The notes beneath the pieces are model-generated. The model was given only the letters and a program-made list of their open reading frames with translations, was not told the origin of the DNA and did not search any database. Source: an uncultured Collinsella sp. (GTDB lineage Bacteria > Actinomycetota > Coriobacteriia > Coriobacteriales > Coriobacteriaceae). Taken from it: a stretch of DNA of 21,053 nt. Each line of letters begins with the position of its first letter. Position 1 is the first letter of the stretch. Location: NCBI GenBank assembly GCA_900764955.1, contig CAAFPY010000032.1, forward strand, positions 1 to 21,053, in the 5' to 3' direction. A program made the position numbers and the translations under genes. Shown piece by piece: positions 1 through 6,812 of this stretch.

Positions 1-219
1 AGCGTCGTCGTGGTTCCGAGCTCAAGAGTGGCGAAGATGCTGTTGGAATATGCCCAGGAGGTCTATAGGGAGCTGCTCCGTGCAAGGCGCGAGGGCAGGG
101 CACTTGACGAGGATTTCGCATGGTCGCTGCTCACCTTGTCGGAATTCCTATCGGGTTTCGGAGATGGCTCAATGCGCGATATCGACGTCGAAATAGCCTC
201 ATGGGAGCGAGCAATGTAA
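1..219 (+). CDS. Hypothetical protein, C-terminal part (5' end outside window)
   Basis: The frame is open from base 1 to a TAA stop at 217-219, so the start may lie upstream; the first ATG that could serve is at 37 and a GTG is at 10. At least 72 residues are visible. They are rich in Arg, Glu and Leu and look helical, with an acidic and hydrophobic tail around the motif SEFLSGFGDGS. I do not recognise a family. No signal peptide or membrane segment is visible in this part. The gene is followed by a repeat-rich gap, so its downstream context is uninformative. The coding call rests on codon composition and the uninterrupted frame only. Confidence 0.45.
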   Translation, partial: SVVVVPSSRVAKMLLEYAQEVYRELLRARREGRALDEDFAWSLLTLSEFLSGFGDGSMRDIDVEIASWERAM

Positions 220-220
220 C

Positions 221-397
221 TTCATGGCGACTTCACGGGCTGACCTGCGATTATCGTAAAACCAGCGCGTATTGACGGCACTTCCAGCCTTCTTGGCAAC
301 TATTCGTGGTGAGTAGTTGCGGGTGGCTTACACCTTAGTTGAGTAAACGCAAAACCGCAGGTCAAAGCCGATTTTTGAAACTCCGTGAAGTCATGAA
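221..397. repeat. Element with imperfect inverted ends (MITE-like)
   Basis: The sequence just after the stop codon of the first gene (221-249, cttcatggcgacttcacggg followed by ctgacctgcg) reappears in reverse complement at about 351-397 as cgcaggtca, then ccgtgaagtc and atgaa. The two arms have the same order of blocks with small gaps, which gives a roughly 175-bp unit bounded by inverted arms and containing no open reading frame. This is the look of a miniature transposable element or a large foldable intergenic repeat. The arms are imperfect and no target-site duplication was identified. Confidence 0.4.
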
Positions 398-494
398 AAA
401 GGCCCGTGATGCCGATTTGAAGCTTGTAAAATGTTCAAATCTTTGTCACGGGCCGATTGTTCAACCAGCTAGAAATAAGTAAAACCGCAGGTCA
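351..494. repeat. Pair of direct repeats, aaaaccgcaggtca
   Basis: The 14-mer aaaaccgcaggtca occurs at 351-364 and again at 481-494, exactly 130 bp apart. Partial similarity continues after each copy (agagg/aaagc, then a run of T). A third, inverted copy of the core (tgacctgcg) is at 241-249. The repeats flank the hairpin at 396-454. They could be protein-binding sites or ends of a degenerate mobile element; the sequence alone does not decide. Confidence 0.5.
396..454 (-). terminator. Composite hairpin with T-run, terminator on the minus strand
   Basis: An outer stem pairs ggcccgtga (401-409) with tcacgggcc (446-454), and an inner stem pairs gatttgaa (414-421) with ttcaaatc (434-441). Read on the minus strand the structure is followed at once by TTTTT (the A-run at 396-400), the signature of an intrinsic terminator. 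It would stop transcription leaving the repeat unit at 531-727 leftwards. The plus-strand side has no T-run. Confidence 0.6.
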
Positions 495-530
495 GAGGCT
501 GTTTTTCATAACCTGTAAACCACTATGGCC

Positions 531-727
531 TTACTCCCATTCAGTAATCAAATCGTGCACTTCCATAGTCTCTCGTCTACGTGGTGTATCGGTGTCCCCC
601 TATTCGCCAGAATCTGGCAATTTTCGAGCACTTGAGTTGAACTCAATATGAACTCAACGCCGATGTTCGCTCGACAGCTTCCGAGCGGCTTGCATTCCCG
701 CCGAGGAGGACGGACGCCTCTGTCAAG
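531..727 (-). repeat. 200-bp dispersed repeat, copy 1
   Basis: This segment matches 5045-5245 in the same orientation over nearly its whole length. Shared blocks include tctcgtctacgtggtgta, an operator-like palindrome (tgagttgaactca) followed by a further half-site (gaactca), and an end motif aggaggac.g.cg.ctct. On the minus strand both copies can encode the same 11-residue peptide, MExHDLITEWE, with stop TAA at 531-533 and ATG at 564-566. The upstream part of that frame is interrupted by a TAG in this copy. It lies just downstream of the nitroreductase stop. It could be a MITE-like element, a regulated leader or minigene unit, or the tail of a lost gene. Confidence 0.65.
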
Positions 728-738
728 ACCAAATCCTG

Positions 739-1261
739 CTAGATGCGCACAACATAGCCGTCCTTGCGCGGGGCGGCCGCGCCCTCGGGCCCCGCGGCGT
801 ATCCCAAGGCGATGGCGCCCACGCCGCGCAGCGTCTCGGGCAGGCCCCACTCCCTGAGGAGCGCCTTACCCTCCGCGCTGTCGAAGACCTCACGCTCGCG
901 GTGGATCCAGCAGCTGGCGAGCCCCAGGGCATGCGCCGCGAGCATGAGGTTCTCCAGCACGCAGGAACCGTCTTCAACGAAGGTGCCGCGTCCGCCGTCG
1001 GCGAGCACGACCACGATGACCGGGGGCGCCATAGTACGGGTCGGTGTCCCTGCCCATGACGGCGGCGTTGAGCCGACGCAGGCGCTCGCGGGTCTCGGGG
1101 TTGGTCACCGCCACGATTACCGGAGACTGATGGCCGCCGCCGGTGGGCGCGAAGGTGCCCGCCTCGAGCACCTGATCGAGCAGCTCCTCCGGCACGGGCT
1201 CCGCCGTATATGATCGCACGCTGCGACGCGTCTTGATGAGGTCGATAAGGTCGTTCGCCAT
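739..1261 (-). pseudogene. Nitroreductase-family protein, broken by a frameshift
   Basis: Nitroreductase-family proteins are FMN-dependent oxidoreductases that reduce nitro compounds and quinones with NAD(P)H. The N-terminal part begins at ATG 1259-1261 behind AAGGA and shows the flavin-binding TRRSVRSY and the segment GTFAPTGGGHQSP. At about 1025-1032, after PYYGAP, the frame shifts by one base in a C/G-rich run. The rest continues in another frame as PVIVVVLADGG through GLASCWIHRE to the stop at 739-741. Joined, the two parts give about 174 residues, the normal size for the small members. As written, the first frame runs on into an unrelated tail. A real frameshift or a sequencing error in the run of C could both explain it. 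Confidence 0.8.
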
Positions 1262-1304
1262 GATGTCATGTCCTTTCTCCCGCTGGTGCTGTCTATATAG
1301 AAAG

Positions 1305-1335
1305 GCCGCCCGTCTGCCAGAGGCAGGCGAGCGGC
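1305..1335 (-). other. Hairpin in the leader of the nitroreductase
   Basis: A 14-base arm, gccgcccgtctgcc (1305-1318), pairs with ggcaggcgagcggc (1322-1335) across a 3-base loop, with one wobble pair and one mismatch. Read on the minus strand it is followed by ctttctatat, a weak T-rich tail, and it lies 43 bases before the nitroreductase ATG. It may be an upstream terminator or a leader attenuator. The rest of 1262-1430 shows nothing else I can name. Confidence 0.4.
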
Positions 1336-1438
1336 GAAAAGATGACGGTATCCGGAAAAATCCGCTGCGATTTTCGAGACCCATTATGGCCTCAACGTCA
1401 GCGCTGTCAAGAGCCGAGGGCGATCCGACCATTCCTGC

Positions 1439-1466
1439 TTGACATTTTCGAAGAACCCTCGACAAT
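1439..1466 (+). promoter_or_regulatory. Sigma-70-type promoter upstream of the EamA permease
   Basis: A perfect -35 box TTGACA (1439-1444) is followed after 16 bases by GACAAT (1461-1466), which matches four of six positions of TATAAT. Transcription would begin near 1473 in the block tttagtccgtct and run through the hairpin at 1517-1554 into the permease gene. Confidence 0.5.
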
Positions 1467-1516
1467 TTAGTCCGTCTAAAAACGTGTGGACTTTTCTGGG
1501 CGCAAGCCACCTTTTT

Positions 1517-1554
1517 GCCACGCAACTGAGCTTCGGTCGCGTGGCCTTTTCTTT
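1517..1554 (+). terminator. Intrinsic terminator or attenuator in the EamA leader
   Basis: The stem gccacgc (1517-1523) pairs with gcgtggc (1539-1545); inside it actg and cggt can pair further. The tail is cttttcttt. It lies between the predicted promoter and the permease start, so it would end transcripts early unless disrupted. A second copy of gccac at 1506-1510 could compete for the gtggc arm, which would make this an attenuator. That switch is inference. Confidence 0.55.
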
Positions 1555-1647
1555 GTCGGCGGTCGCCAACCGCATGGTCTCTCTTCCGACAGCTCGAAAC
1601 GTACGAAGCCATGCCCCGCGCGAGGCGGGGCGCGGGAGGGAGAGAAC

Positions 1648-2610
1648 ATGGGAAGCGCAATCAATTCGCAAATGCCATCTACGGACGCCTCGTCTTCGCA
1701 GCATCGCCAGGTTACGGCCGCCCTGCAGGTATTTGCCGGCGGGGCCTGTTATGGCGCGATGGCAACCACGTACAAGCTTGCTTACGCAGCAGGCTTTACC
1801 TCCGCGCAGGTGGTGGCGAGCCAGGCGTGGTTCGGCTGCCTGTTCTTCGTACTTGCAACGGCTGTGAAACTGGCGCGCGGCGGGCGCTTGGTTCGTCTTA
1901 CGGGCACGCAGGCGCTCAAACTCATGGGGCTTGGCGCCCTAACCTGCACCACTTCGATCCTGTACTGCTACGCCATGAGCGTGCTCCCCGCACCCGCAGC
2001 GCTCACGCTGCTGTTCCAGTTCACCTGGATGGGACTCATCTGGCAGACCATCATAACGCGGCGGGCGCCCAAGCCCCTCGAAATCGCCTCGGCCGCGGTC
2101 ATCGTGTTCGGCACCGTGTTCGCAAGCGGCGTCTACAAAACAGGGCTCGCCGGCTACGACCCCGTCGCCCTCGTCTGTGCCCTCGGAGCGGCTGTGACCT
2201 GCTCTCTGTTCGTCACGTTTTCTGGCAAGGTCAAGGCTAGCTGCTCCAACGAGCAGCGAGGCGTCATCGTGTGCCTCGGCGCGGGCATCATGTCGCTCAC
2301 TGTGTGTCCCAACTACCTCGTCTCCGGCGTCGTCTTCCAGGGCATCCTGCCCTTTGCCGCCGTAGCGGGATTCTTCGGCCTCATGTGCCCGGTGCTGCTC
2401 TTCGGCCTGGGCTCCCCGCACCTGTCCGCCGGCCTCTCCACCGTCATGGCGGCCGCCGAGCTCCCCGCCGGCCTTCTCATCGCCATGATCGTGCTTGGCG
2501 AGCCCCTCGGTGTCATCGAATGGCTGGGCGTGGTCGTTATCCTCGCCGGCGTGTGCCTCGCGCAAGTGCCCGCGCTGAGAGGGGCTCGTGCGCAGAGGCC
2601 GACGGCATAG
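1648..2610 (+). CDS. EamA/DMT-family permease
   Basis: This 320-residue protein has the layout of the drug/metabolite transporter superfamily: two EamA halves with about ten hydrophobic segments, short polar loops, and a C-terminal hydrophobic helix (WLGVVVILAGVCLAQVPAL). The segment LGEPLGVIEWLGVVVI is typical of the end of the second EamA repeat. The family moves small metabolites or exports amino acids and similar compounds across the inner membrane; the substrate cannot be read from sequence. I chose the ATG at 1648 because GGGAGGGAGAG lies just before it and because the longer frame upstream overlaps the leader hairpin. It is preceded by its own promoter and attenuator-like element and followed by a hairpin, so it is probably a single-gene unit. 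Confidence 0.88.
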   Translation: MGSAINSQMPSTDASSSQHRQVTAALQVFAGGACYGAMATTYKLAYAAGFTSAQVVASQAWFGCLFFVLATAVKLARGGRLVRLTGTQALKLMGLGALTCTTSILYCYAMSVLPAPAALTLLFQFTWMGLIWQTIITRRAPKPLEIASAAVIVFGTVFASGVYKTGLAGYDPVALVCALGAAVTCSLFVTFSGKVKASCSNEQRGVIVCLGAGIMSLTVCPNYLVSGVVFQGILPFAAVAGFFGLMCPVLLFGLGSPHLSAGLSTVMAAAELPAGLLIAMIVLGEPLGVIEWLGVVVILAGVCLAQVPALRGARAQRPTA

Positions 2611-2627
2611 CCGCGCCAATGAGGCAG

Positions 2628-2661
2628 CTGCGGCCTCCGAACGTTCGGTCGGATGCCGCAG
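2628..2661 (+). other. Hairpin between the permease and the ACT-domain gene
   Basis: The arms ctgcggc (2628-2634) and gccgcag (2655-2661) enclose an inner palindrome ccgaacgttcgg (2637-2648). There is no T-run, so it is not a clear intrinsic terminator. It may be a transcript-end structure or a palindromic binding site. Confidence 0.4.
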
Positions 2662-2727
2662 CCGGCGGGGACAATGCGATTATCTAAGGGGAAAGGGCGG
2701 AATCGGAATGCAGGAGGGGCAGGCGCC

Positions 2728-3072
2728 ATGAAGCCGAAGGAGCTCGATCGGGAGTTCTCCGTATGCAAGGTGGAGGACTACTCGCTGGTAGATCTGAGCG
2801 CAGAGTACAGCTTCATCGGCAAGACGGATGAAGAGAACTCCCTGGTATGCGCCACCGGCGATGTCCCGTCGAACGTTGTTGAGCGAGACGACAGGTGGAG
2901 GGGCTTCCGCATCCAAGGGATGCTGGCCGGCATCGCGGAGACACTGGCGTGGAACGGCATCTCGATCTTTGCCATCTCGACCTACAACACCGACTACGTT
3001 CTGGTGAAGAAGGAGAGCTACCAGAGGGCGCTGGACATTCTCGAGCGCGCGGGATACGAAATCGTCGAGTGA
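2728..3072 (+). CDS. ACT-domain protein
   Basis: The product has 114 residues. Its C-terminal half shows the ACT fold pattern: RIQGMLAGIAETLAWNGISIFAIST, then a strand (YNTDYVLVKK), a helix and a final strand GYEIVE. ACT domains bind amino acids or other small ligands and usually act as regulatory modules; the CASTOR-like bacterial stand-alone members have this size. The start at ATG 2728 has AGGAGG ten bases upstream; the longer frame back to 2653 lacks such a site. No enzyme domain is attached. It follows the permease after 117 bp and a hairpin, so co-transcription is possible but not assured. A link between ligand sensing here and transport by the permease is speculation. Confidence 0.8.
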   Translation: MKPKELDREFSVCKVEDYSLVDLSAEYSFIGKTDEENSLVCATGDVPSNVVERDDRWRGFRIQGMLAGIAETLAWNGISIFAISTYNTDYVLVKKESYQRALDILERAGYEIVE

Positions 3073-3124
3073 CGGCACCGCCTTCTCCTGGGCAGCGTCT
3101 TTGTGGTGCGCCTGCCCCTCACGT

Positions 3125-3150
3125 AGGAGGACACGGGGGTGTCTCTATAT
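3125..3150. repeat. Short end motif, copy at the truncated ATPase remnant
   Basis: The bases aggaggacacgggggtgtct followed by ctata match the outer end of the 200-bp repeat (aggaggacaggcgtctct at 5222-5239). Here only the end motif is present, directly at the 3' boundary of the minus-strand ATPase remnant, whose stop codon lies inside it. It looks like a junction left by an element or by recombination between repeats. Confidence 0.4.
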
Positions 3151-3455
3151 TGTGATGCCCTTTTGATACGGGGCCACGCGAGCGAGCGGCATGCCTCCGC
3201 GCACCGCGTACTCGGCCCAGCCCTGGTAGCGGTCGCCGCCGGAGCCTTGCATGAACTCGGAGAAGGACAACGGCCGTATTCGAACCTCGTCCCCGCGGTC
3301 CCGGAACTCCGTCATGACGTCATGCGAGAGGAGCTTCGAGTTGCCCCCGTCACGCACACGTCGACGTTTCTCATGCGCAGAAGCCCGTTGAGTCTGTTGA
3401 GGTATTGGTCATGCCCGATTTCCACGCGTACCTCATCTTGGTTTCCAAGTCGGTT
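3145..3455 (-). pseudogene. Remnant of a DUF4143-type AAA ATPase
   Basis: On the minus strand the frame SKLLSHDVMTEFRDRGDEV, then IRPLSFSEFM, GGDRYQGWAEY and GGMPLA is the unmistakable middle of an AAA_14/DUF4143 ATPase (sensor region and start of DUF4143). Upstream, in a frame shifted by one base at the G-run near 3345, it continues as DQYLNRLNGLLRMRNVDVCV with TG; still further upstream is a degenerate NQDEV in place of the Walker B LLDEVQ, then a TAG. The Walker A part and the DUF4143 C-terminus are missing. The stop lies in an end motif shared with the repeats. It belongs to a different subfamily from the intact ATPase next door, so it is not a simple duplicate. Nothing further is seen at 3456-3642. 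Confidence 0.8.
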
Positions 3456-3642
3456 CTATTGAGCAGTTTTGCCGTATGCGGCATTTCTTCTCAATAGAAG
3501 TGTCTTGTGCCACAGAGACGCCCGGCTCAAAATGCTGTCACGCTAAACACGTCCCGCTCAAATCACTGCATGCCCCATCTCCGGCCCTACGACCATTGCC
3601 GCCTCCCCGTAAACAGTCACGCAGACCATCACATTGCTCGGC

Positions 3643-4944
3643 CTACCCCCACAACCCCATGTTCGACATCGCGTACAGAGGGACGTTCCTCATCCAGTCC
3701 TGCTCGCGATAGCCTGACAGGCTTAAGCGAACGGACTTAATCTCCGGATGGGACTCCTTGAACGCCCTGAGACTCTTGGCGCGCAGGTTCTCCTCCGCCT
3801 TCACCTCGATGGCGTAGACACTGTTCAATCCCTGAACCAGGAAGTCAATCTCCCCCGAGGAGTTCTCGGCCGACCAGTAGTACGGCGTGAGCCCGCAGTC
3901 GGAGACGAGCTGCTGGCAGACGTACTGCTCGGTGAGGGAGCCCTTGAATTCCTCGAAGATATCGTTGCCCCCGACGACCGTCTCCTTGTCCAACTGCGCC
4001 ATCGCCCCAAGCAGGCCGACATCCACCAAAAAGAGCTTGAATGCAGTGTCATCCGCATAGGGGCTCAATGGAATCCCAGGCTTCGAGATTCTACGGACAA
4101 GCGTTGTGATACCTACCTGCGTGAGCCATGTGACGCCCGACTGGTAGTTCCGTGCCCGCGCCCCCTGCGCGATGTGGCTGAACACGAACTTTTTGTTTTC
4201 TCGACCGAGATGGGACGGGATTGACCGCCACGCGGCGAGCGCGTACTCGGTCTCGGTTCTGCTTAGGTGCTTCGAGATGTCGCGCTCGTAACCACGCAGG
4301 ATCTCAAGCTGCACCTCACGCGCATCCTCCAAGAGGCCTCGCTCAAGGAAGACGCTCACCGCCTCCGGCATCCCCCCGACGTAGTAGTACTGGCGAAGGA
4401 GCGGAACGAACTTGCTTGAGAAGCCGTTGATGAGACTCATGTCTCCCGTGTCGATGAGGTCGCAGAGTGGCTGATTCCCCGTCGCAGCGAGGAACTCCCG
4501 AAAGCTAAGGGGATAGAGATCGAGCGTATTCACCTTCCCCACGGGATACCCGCTCCCCTCGTGCACAGTGATGCCCAGAAGCGAGCCGGCTGCAGCCACC
4601 GCGTACCCAGGCGCGTCCTCGCAGAAGTACTTGAGGGAGGTGAGCGCCTTCGGGCACGCCTGGATCTCATCGAGGACGATGAGGGTGCCTCCCTCGGACA
4701 CGACCTCCCCTGTCTCGAACTGGATGGCCGAGACGATGCGCGGGATGTCGTAGCCCCGCTCGAACTGCTCGCGCATCCTTGGGTTGTCGTCGAGGTTCAC
4801 ATACGCGACGTTCTCGAACTGCGTTTTTCCAAATTCTTTAAGCAGCCAAGTCTTACCAACCTGACGCGCGCCATTGAGAATGAGCGGCTTTCGGCGGGGC
4901 CTGTTCTTCCAGGCAACAAGCTCATCCATGAGGAATCGTTCCAT
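3643..4944 (-). CDS. AAA_14/DUF4143 ATPase with nuclease-like C-terminus
   Basis: This 433-residue protein is full length for the family. It has a Walker A motif GARQVGKT (residues 25-32), a Walker B motif LIVLDEIQ (88-95), the LYPLSFREF motif that follows the AAA module, and a DUF4143 domain. The C-terminus carries GEIDF (364-368) and EVKA (380-383), the pattern of a PD-(D/E)XK nuclease-like core. Such ATPases are common in mobile and variable regions of gut bacteria; their biochemical role is not established and some have been suggested to act as toxin-like or defence factors. The ATG at 4942-4944 follows a good purine-rich site (gaggagg). A 16-bp hairpin and copy 2 of the 200-bp repeat, with its palindromic operator-like sequence, lie immediately upstream and may control it. 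Confidence 0.9.
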   Translation of the reverse strand: MERFLMDELVAWKNRPRRKPLILNGARQVGKTWLLKEFGKTQFENVAYVNLDDNPRMREQFERGYDIPRIVSAIQFETGEVVSEGGTLIVLDEIQACPKALTSLKYFCEDAPGYAVAAAGSLLGITVHEGSGYPVGKVNTLDLYPLSFREFLAATGNQPLCDLIDTGDMSLINGFSSKFVPLLRQYYYVGGMPEAVSVFLERGLLEDAREVQLEILRGYERDISKHLSRTETEYALAAWRSIPSHLGRENKKFVFSHIAQGARARNYQSGVTWLTQVGITTLVRRISKPGIPLSPYADDTAFKLFLVDVGLLGAMAQLDKETVVGGNDIFEEFKGSLTEQYVCQQLVSDCGLTPYYWSAENSSGEIDFLVQGLNSVYAIEVKAEENLRAKSLRAFKESHPEIKSVRLSLSGYREQDWMRNVPLYAMSNMGLWG

Positions 4945-4969
4945 GCAAGCTCCTCCTCTAAAAATGGCA

Positions 4970-5009
4970 ACGGCCTTATTTTCGCACAGATTGGCGAGAA
5001 TAAGGCCGT
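4970..5009 (-). promoter_or_regulatory. 16-bp stem-loop upstream of the DUF4143 ATPase
   Basis: The arms acggccttattttcgc (4970-4985) and gcgagaataaggccgt (4994-5009) pair over 16 positions with one wobble and an 8-base loop. The structure begins 25 bases before the ATPase start codon on the minus strand. There is no T-run after it on that strand, so an operator or a leader RNA fold that controls translation fits better than a terminator. Confidence 0.55.
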
Positions 5010-5044
5010 AAGAAAGCCAGTTTTGGAGAAAATTGGTCGGAGTT

Positions 5045-5245
5045 TTACTCCCACTCAGTAATCAAATCGTGCATTTCCATGGCCTCTCGTCTACGTGGTG
5101 TACCGCCGTCTCCCCCCCCCTCACCGGAATCGGGAAGTTTTCGGATACCTGAGTTGAACTCAAAATGAACTCAACATCCCTCTGCCAGACGGCGTTTTCC
5201 CGGCAGCAACCCGCACGCCGCAGGAGGACAGGCGTCTCTAGCAAG
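5045..5245 (-). repeat. 200-bp dispersed repeat, copy 2
   Basis: This is the partner of 531-727, in the same orientation. It contains the palindrome tgagttgaactca with a second half-site gaactca nearby, a conserved block tctcgtctacgtggtgta, and the end motif aggaggacaggcgtctct. On the minus strand the peptide MEMHDLITEWE is encoded at 5045-5080. Relative to copy 1, the changes inside the peptide are one silent change in a Glu codon and a Met/Val exchange, which hints at coding constraint. A frame extends upstream through TPRRREA, but in both copies it meets a TGA just before the palindrome. The unit sits between the AlbA_2 gene stop and the ATPase, filling most of the 4945-5252 gap. Confidence 0.65.
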
Positions 5246-5252
5246 GTAGAGC

Positions 5253-6734
5253 TCAGCAATCACCGCTGAAACTGCCGGCCGAGTTGCCGGCTCGATAGGT
5301 TGTCGACCTCCCGCGCGGGGCGGAAACAAGCTTGCCCTCCTTCACCATGTCGGAAAGATAGCGCCTTACCGTCCTCTCGCCCACGCTCGTGACCTGCTCG
5401 CTAACGGCCGATGCGGGGAAAGACCCGTAGCGGGCAATGAGGTCATCGACCGCGCTCTCGACCTCCGCGCGCGTACGGCTCCTTCTTGACCCGCCAACGG
5501 CCCCGCTTCTCTCAGTCTCCTTCGCGGCCTCGCGCTCGCCCTCGTTCCCCGTCATGATCGCCATGACAGGCGGTACCGGCACGAACGCAGTGAACTGATC
5601 TCCGTCCTCCAGAACGGGGTCCCTCCCCGTGTAGAGCCTCGAGAACTTGTAAAGGTTCCGCGTCCCGCTCCCCAGCTCCTCGGAACGACCCATTTGGGTG
5701 AAGAAGTTTGCCATGATGGGGTTCTTGGGAGTGGGGTCGAGGCTCTCAAGCGTCACGGGGCCGGCGAAGAGCGCTCGGCTCGCGTTGCTCGTACGGATGC
5801 CCTCGCCGTCAATCGTGATGCGGGCGATGTGTGGGCTGACAAACTCCCGGTGTATGAGACAGTTGCACACGAGCTCGCGAACGATGACGTCGCGTGCGCT
5901 CTTGCGCTGCCCCGCGTCGAGCACGAAGGGGTCCGGCAGCCACTTCTCGCAGAAGCCGACGAGCTCGTCGTATGCCTTAACGAGGTTGCTCCTGCAGACG
6001 AGCCGGTCGTCGTAGCGGTCGGTCTCGACGCGTCTAAGAACCGCGTCGGTCCGATAGAGCGGCATGACGTCGAGGATCGTGTCCTCCTTCCCCAGCAGCG
6101 CGACGGCAGCGAGATTAAAGCCCCGCTCCCCTGTCAGCTGATCGCGCCCGTAGAGACGGGCGGCACGGAGGAGCTCGCCGTCAGAGAGGGGGAGCCACGG
6201 GTGGTCGGCATCGTTCGCGCGCAGCGCATCTCGCACTGCGTCGAGAAGGCCCATCTCCAGATCGTCCTCGGTCACCCAAGAGTACACGGTCCGCTCCGAG
6301 TAATAGCTCTGCTTGCGCGCCATCATTGAGGTGATCTGGGCATCGCTTTTCACGCGCACGTCGGCATCCGCCACACGGTCGTACACGGCCCCCTTGAACG
6401 TATAGAGAGACGGTCCCATGGGGACCCAGACCCGTATAACGAGCTTGCCATCAACGTCTCGCAGCCGTTCGAACTCAACCAGCGGAGACACGTTGAACAG
6501 ATTCGGATTGCTTATGACGTTGGAGATATTGCGCTCGATTGAAAGCACGGAGGCCTCGGGCACACCCTCGACCGTGCCGTCGTCTCGCACGCCGAGAAGC
6601 ACACTGCCGCCCTGTCGGTTGGCGAACGAGCAAACGGTCTCGAACGTGTCCCGACCTGGCTGGGCACCGCAGCGCTTGAACTCGACGCTTATGCCCTCTC
6701 CTGCTTGGATGTATCTGTCAAGCGCATCGCTCAT
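5253..6734 (-). CDS. AlbA_2 / HATPase_c_4 transcriptional regulator with winged helix
   Basis: The 493 residues show the COG2865 layout. An N-terminal Schlafen-type AlbA_2 domain has VEFKRCG (17-23) and the core SFANRQGGSVLLGVRDDG (36-53). A middle helical region is followed by a GHKL-like ATPase domain with RELVCNCLIHREF (286-298) and LGSGTRNLYKF (354-364). After a charged linker there is a winged-helix segment (about 421-483) ending in RGRSTTYRAG. Members are taken to be DNA- or RNA-binding regulators, often near defence or toxin genes. The ATG at 6732-6734 lies 19 bases from a perfect 18-bp inverted repeat that overlaps its probable promoter, so autorepression is likely. It diverges from the PHP-ATPase operon, which the same operator could control. 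Confidence 0.88.
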   Translation of the reverse strand: MSDALDRYIQAGEGISVEFKRCGAQPGRDTFETVCSFANRQGGSVLLGVRDDGTVEGVPEASVLSIERNISNVISNPNLFNVSPLVEFERLRDVDGKLVIRVWVPMGPSLYTFKGAVYDRVADADVRVKSDAQITSMMARKQSYYSERTVYSWVTEDDLEMGLLDAVRDALRANDADHPWLPLSDGELLRAARLYGRDQLTGERGFNLAAVALLGKEDTILDVMPLYRTDAVLRRVETDRYDDRLVCRSNLVKAYDELVGFCEKWLPDPFVLDAGQRKSARDVIVRELVCNCLIHREFVSPHIARITIDGEGIRTSNASRALFAGPVTLESLDPTPKNPIMANFFTQMGRSEELGSGTRNLYKFSRLYTGRDPVLEDGDQFTAFVPVPPVMAIMTGNEGEREAAKETERSGAVGGSRRSRTRAEVESAVDDLIARYGSFPASAVSEQVTSVGERTVRRYLSDMVKEGKLVSAPRGRSTTYRAGNSAGSFSGDC

Positions 6735-6753
6735 GTGGTGCTCCGCTCTATTT

Positions 6754-6812
6754 CGGACATTATTCTGGACATTTTATCAGTATTGTCCAGATTATGTCCA
6801 GAATAATGTCCG
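6754..6812. promoter_or_regulatory. Divergent operator: perfect 18-bp inverted repeat plus a middle half-site
   Basis: The arm cggacattattctggaca (6754-6771) is the exact reverse complement of tgtccagaataatgtccg (6795-6812). Between them lies another half-site, attgtccaga (6782-6791). On the minus strand an extended -10 (TGATAAAAT) sits inside the spacer, with TGGACA 18 bases upstream, so a bound protein would block the regulator promoter. The 6813-6991 remainder holds the leader of the plus-strand operon and nothing else recognised. Confidence 0.75.

Noticed and set aside
1476..1660. T-box leader upstream of the EamA permease
   Set aside because: The conserved T-box bulge sequence is absent; the leader has a terminator and a possible competing arm only.
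4561..5061. Plus-strand frame opposite the ATPase start
   Set aside because: Antisense of the Walker A/B region with no recognisable motif or ribosome binding site.
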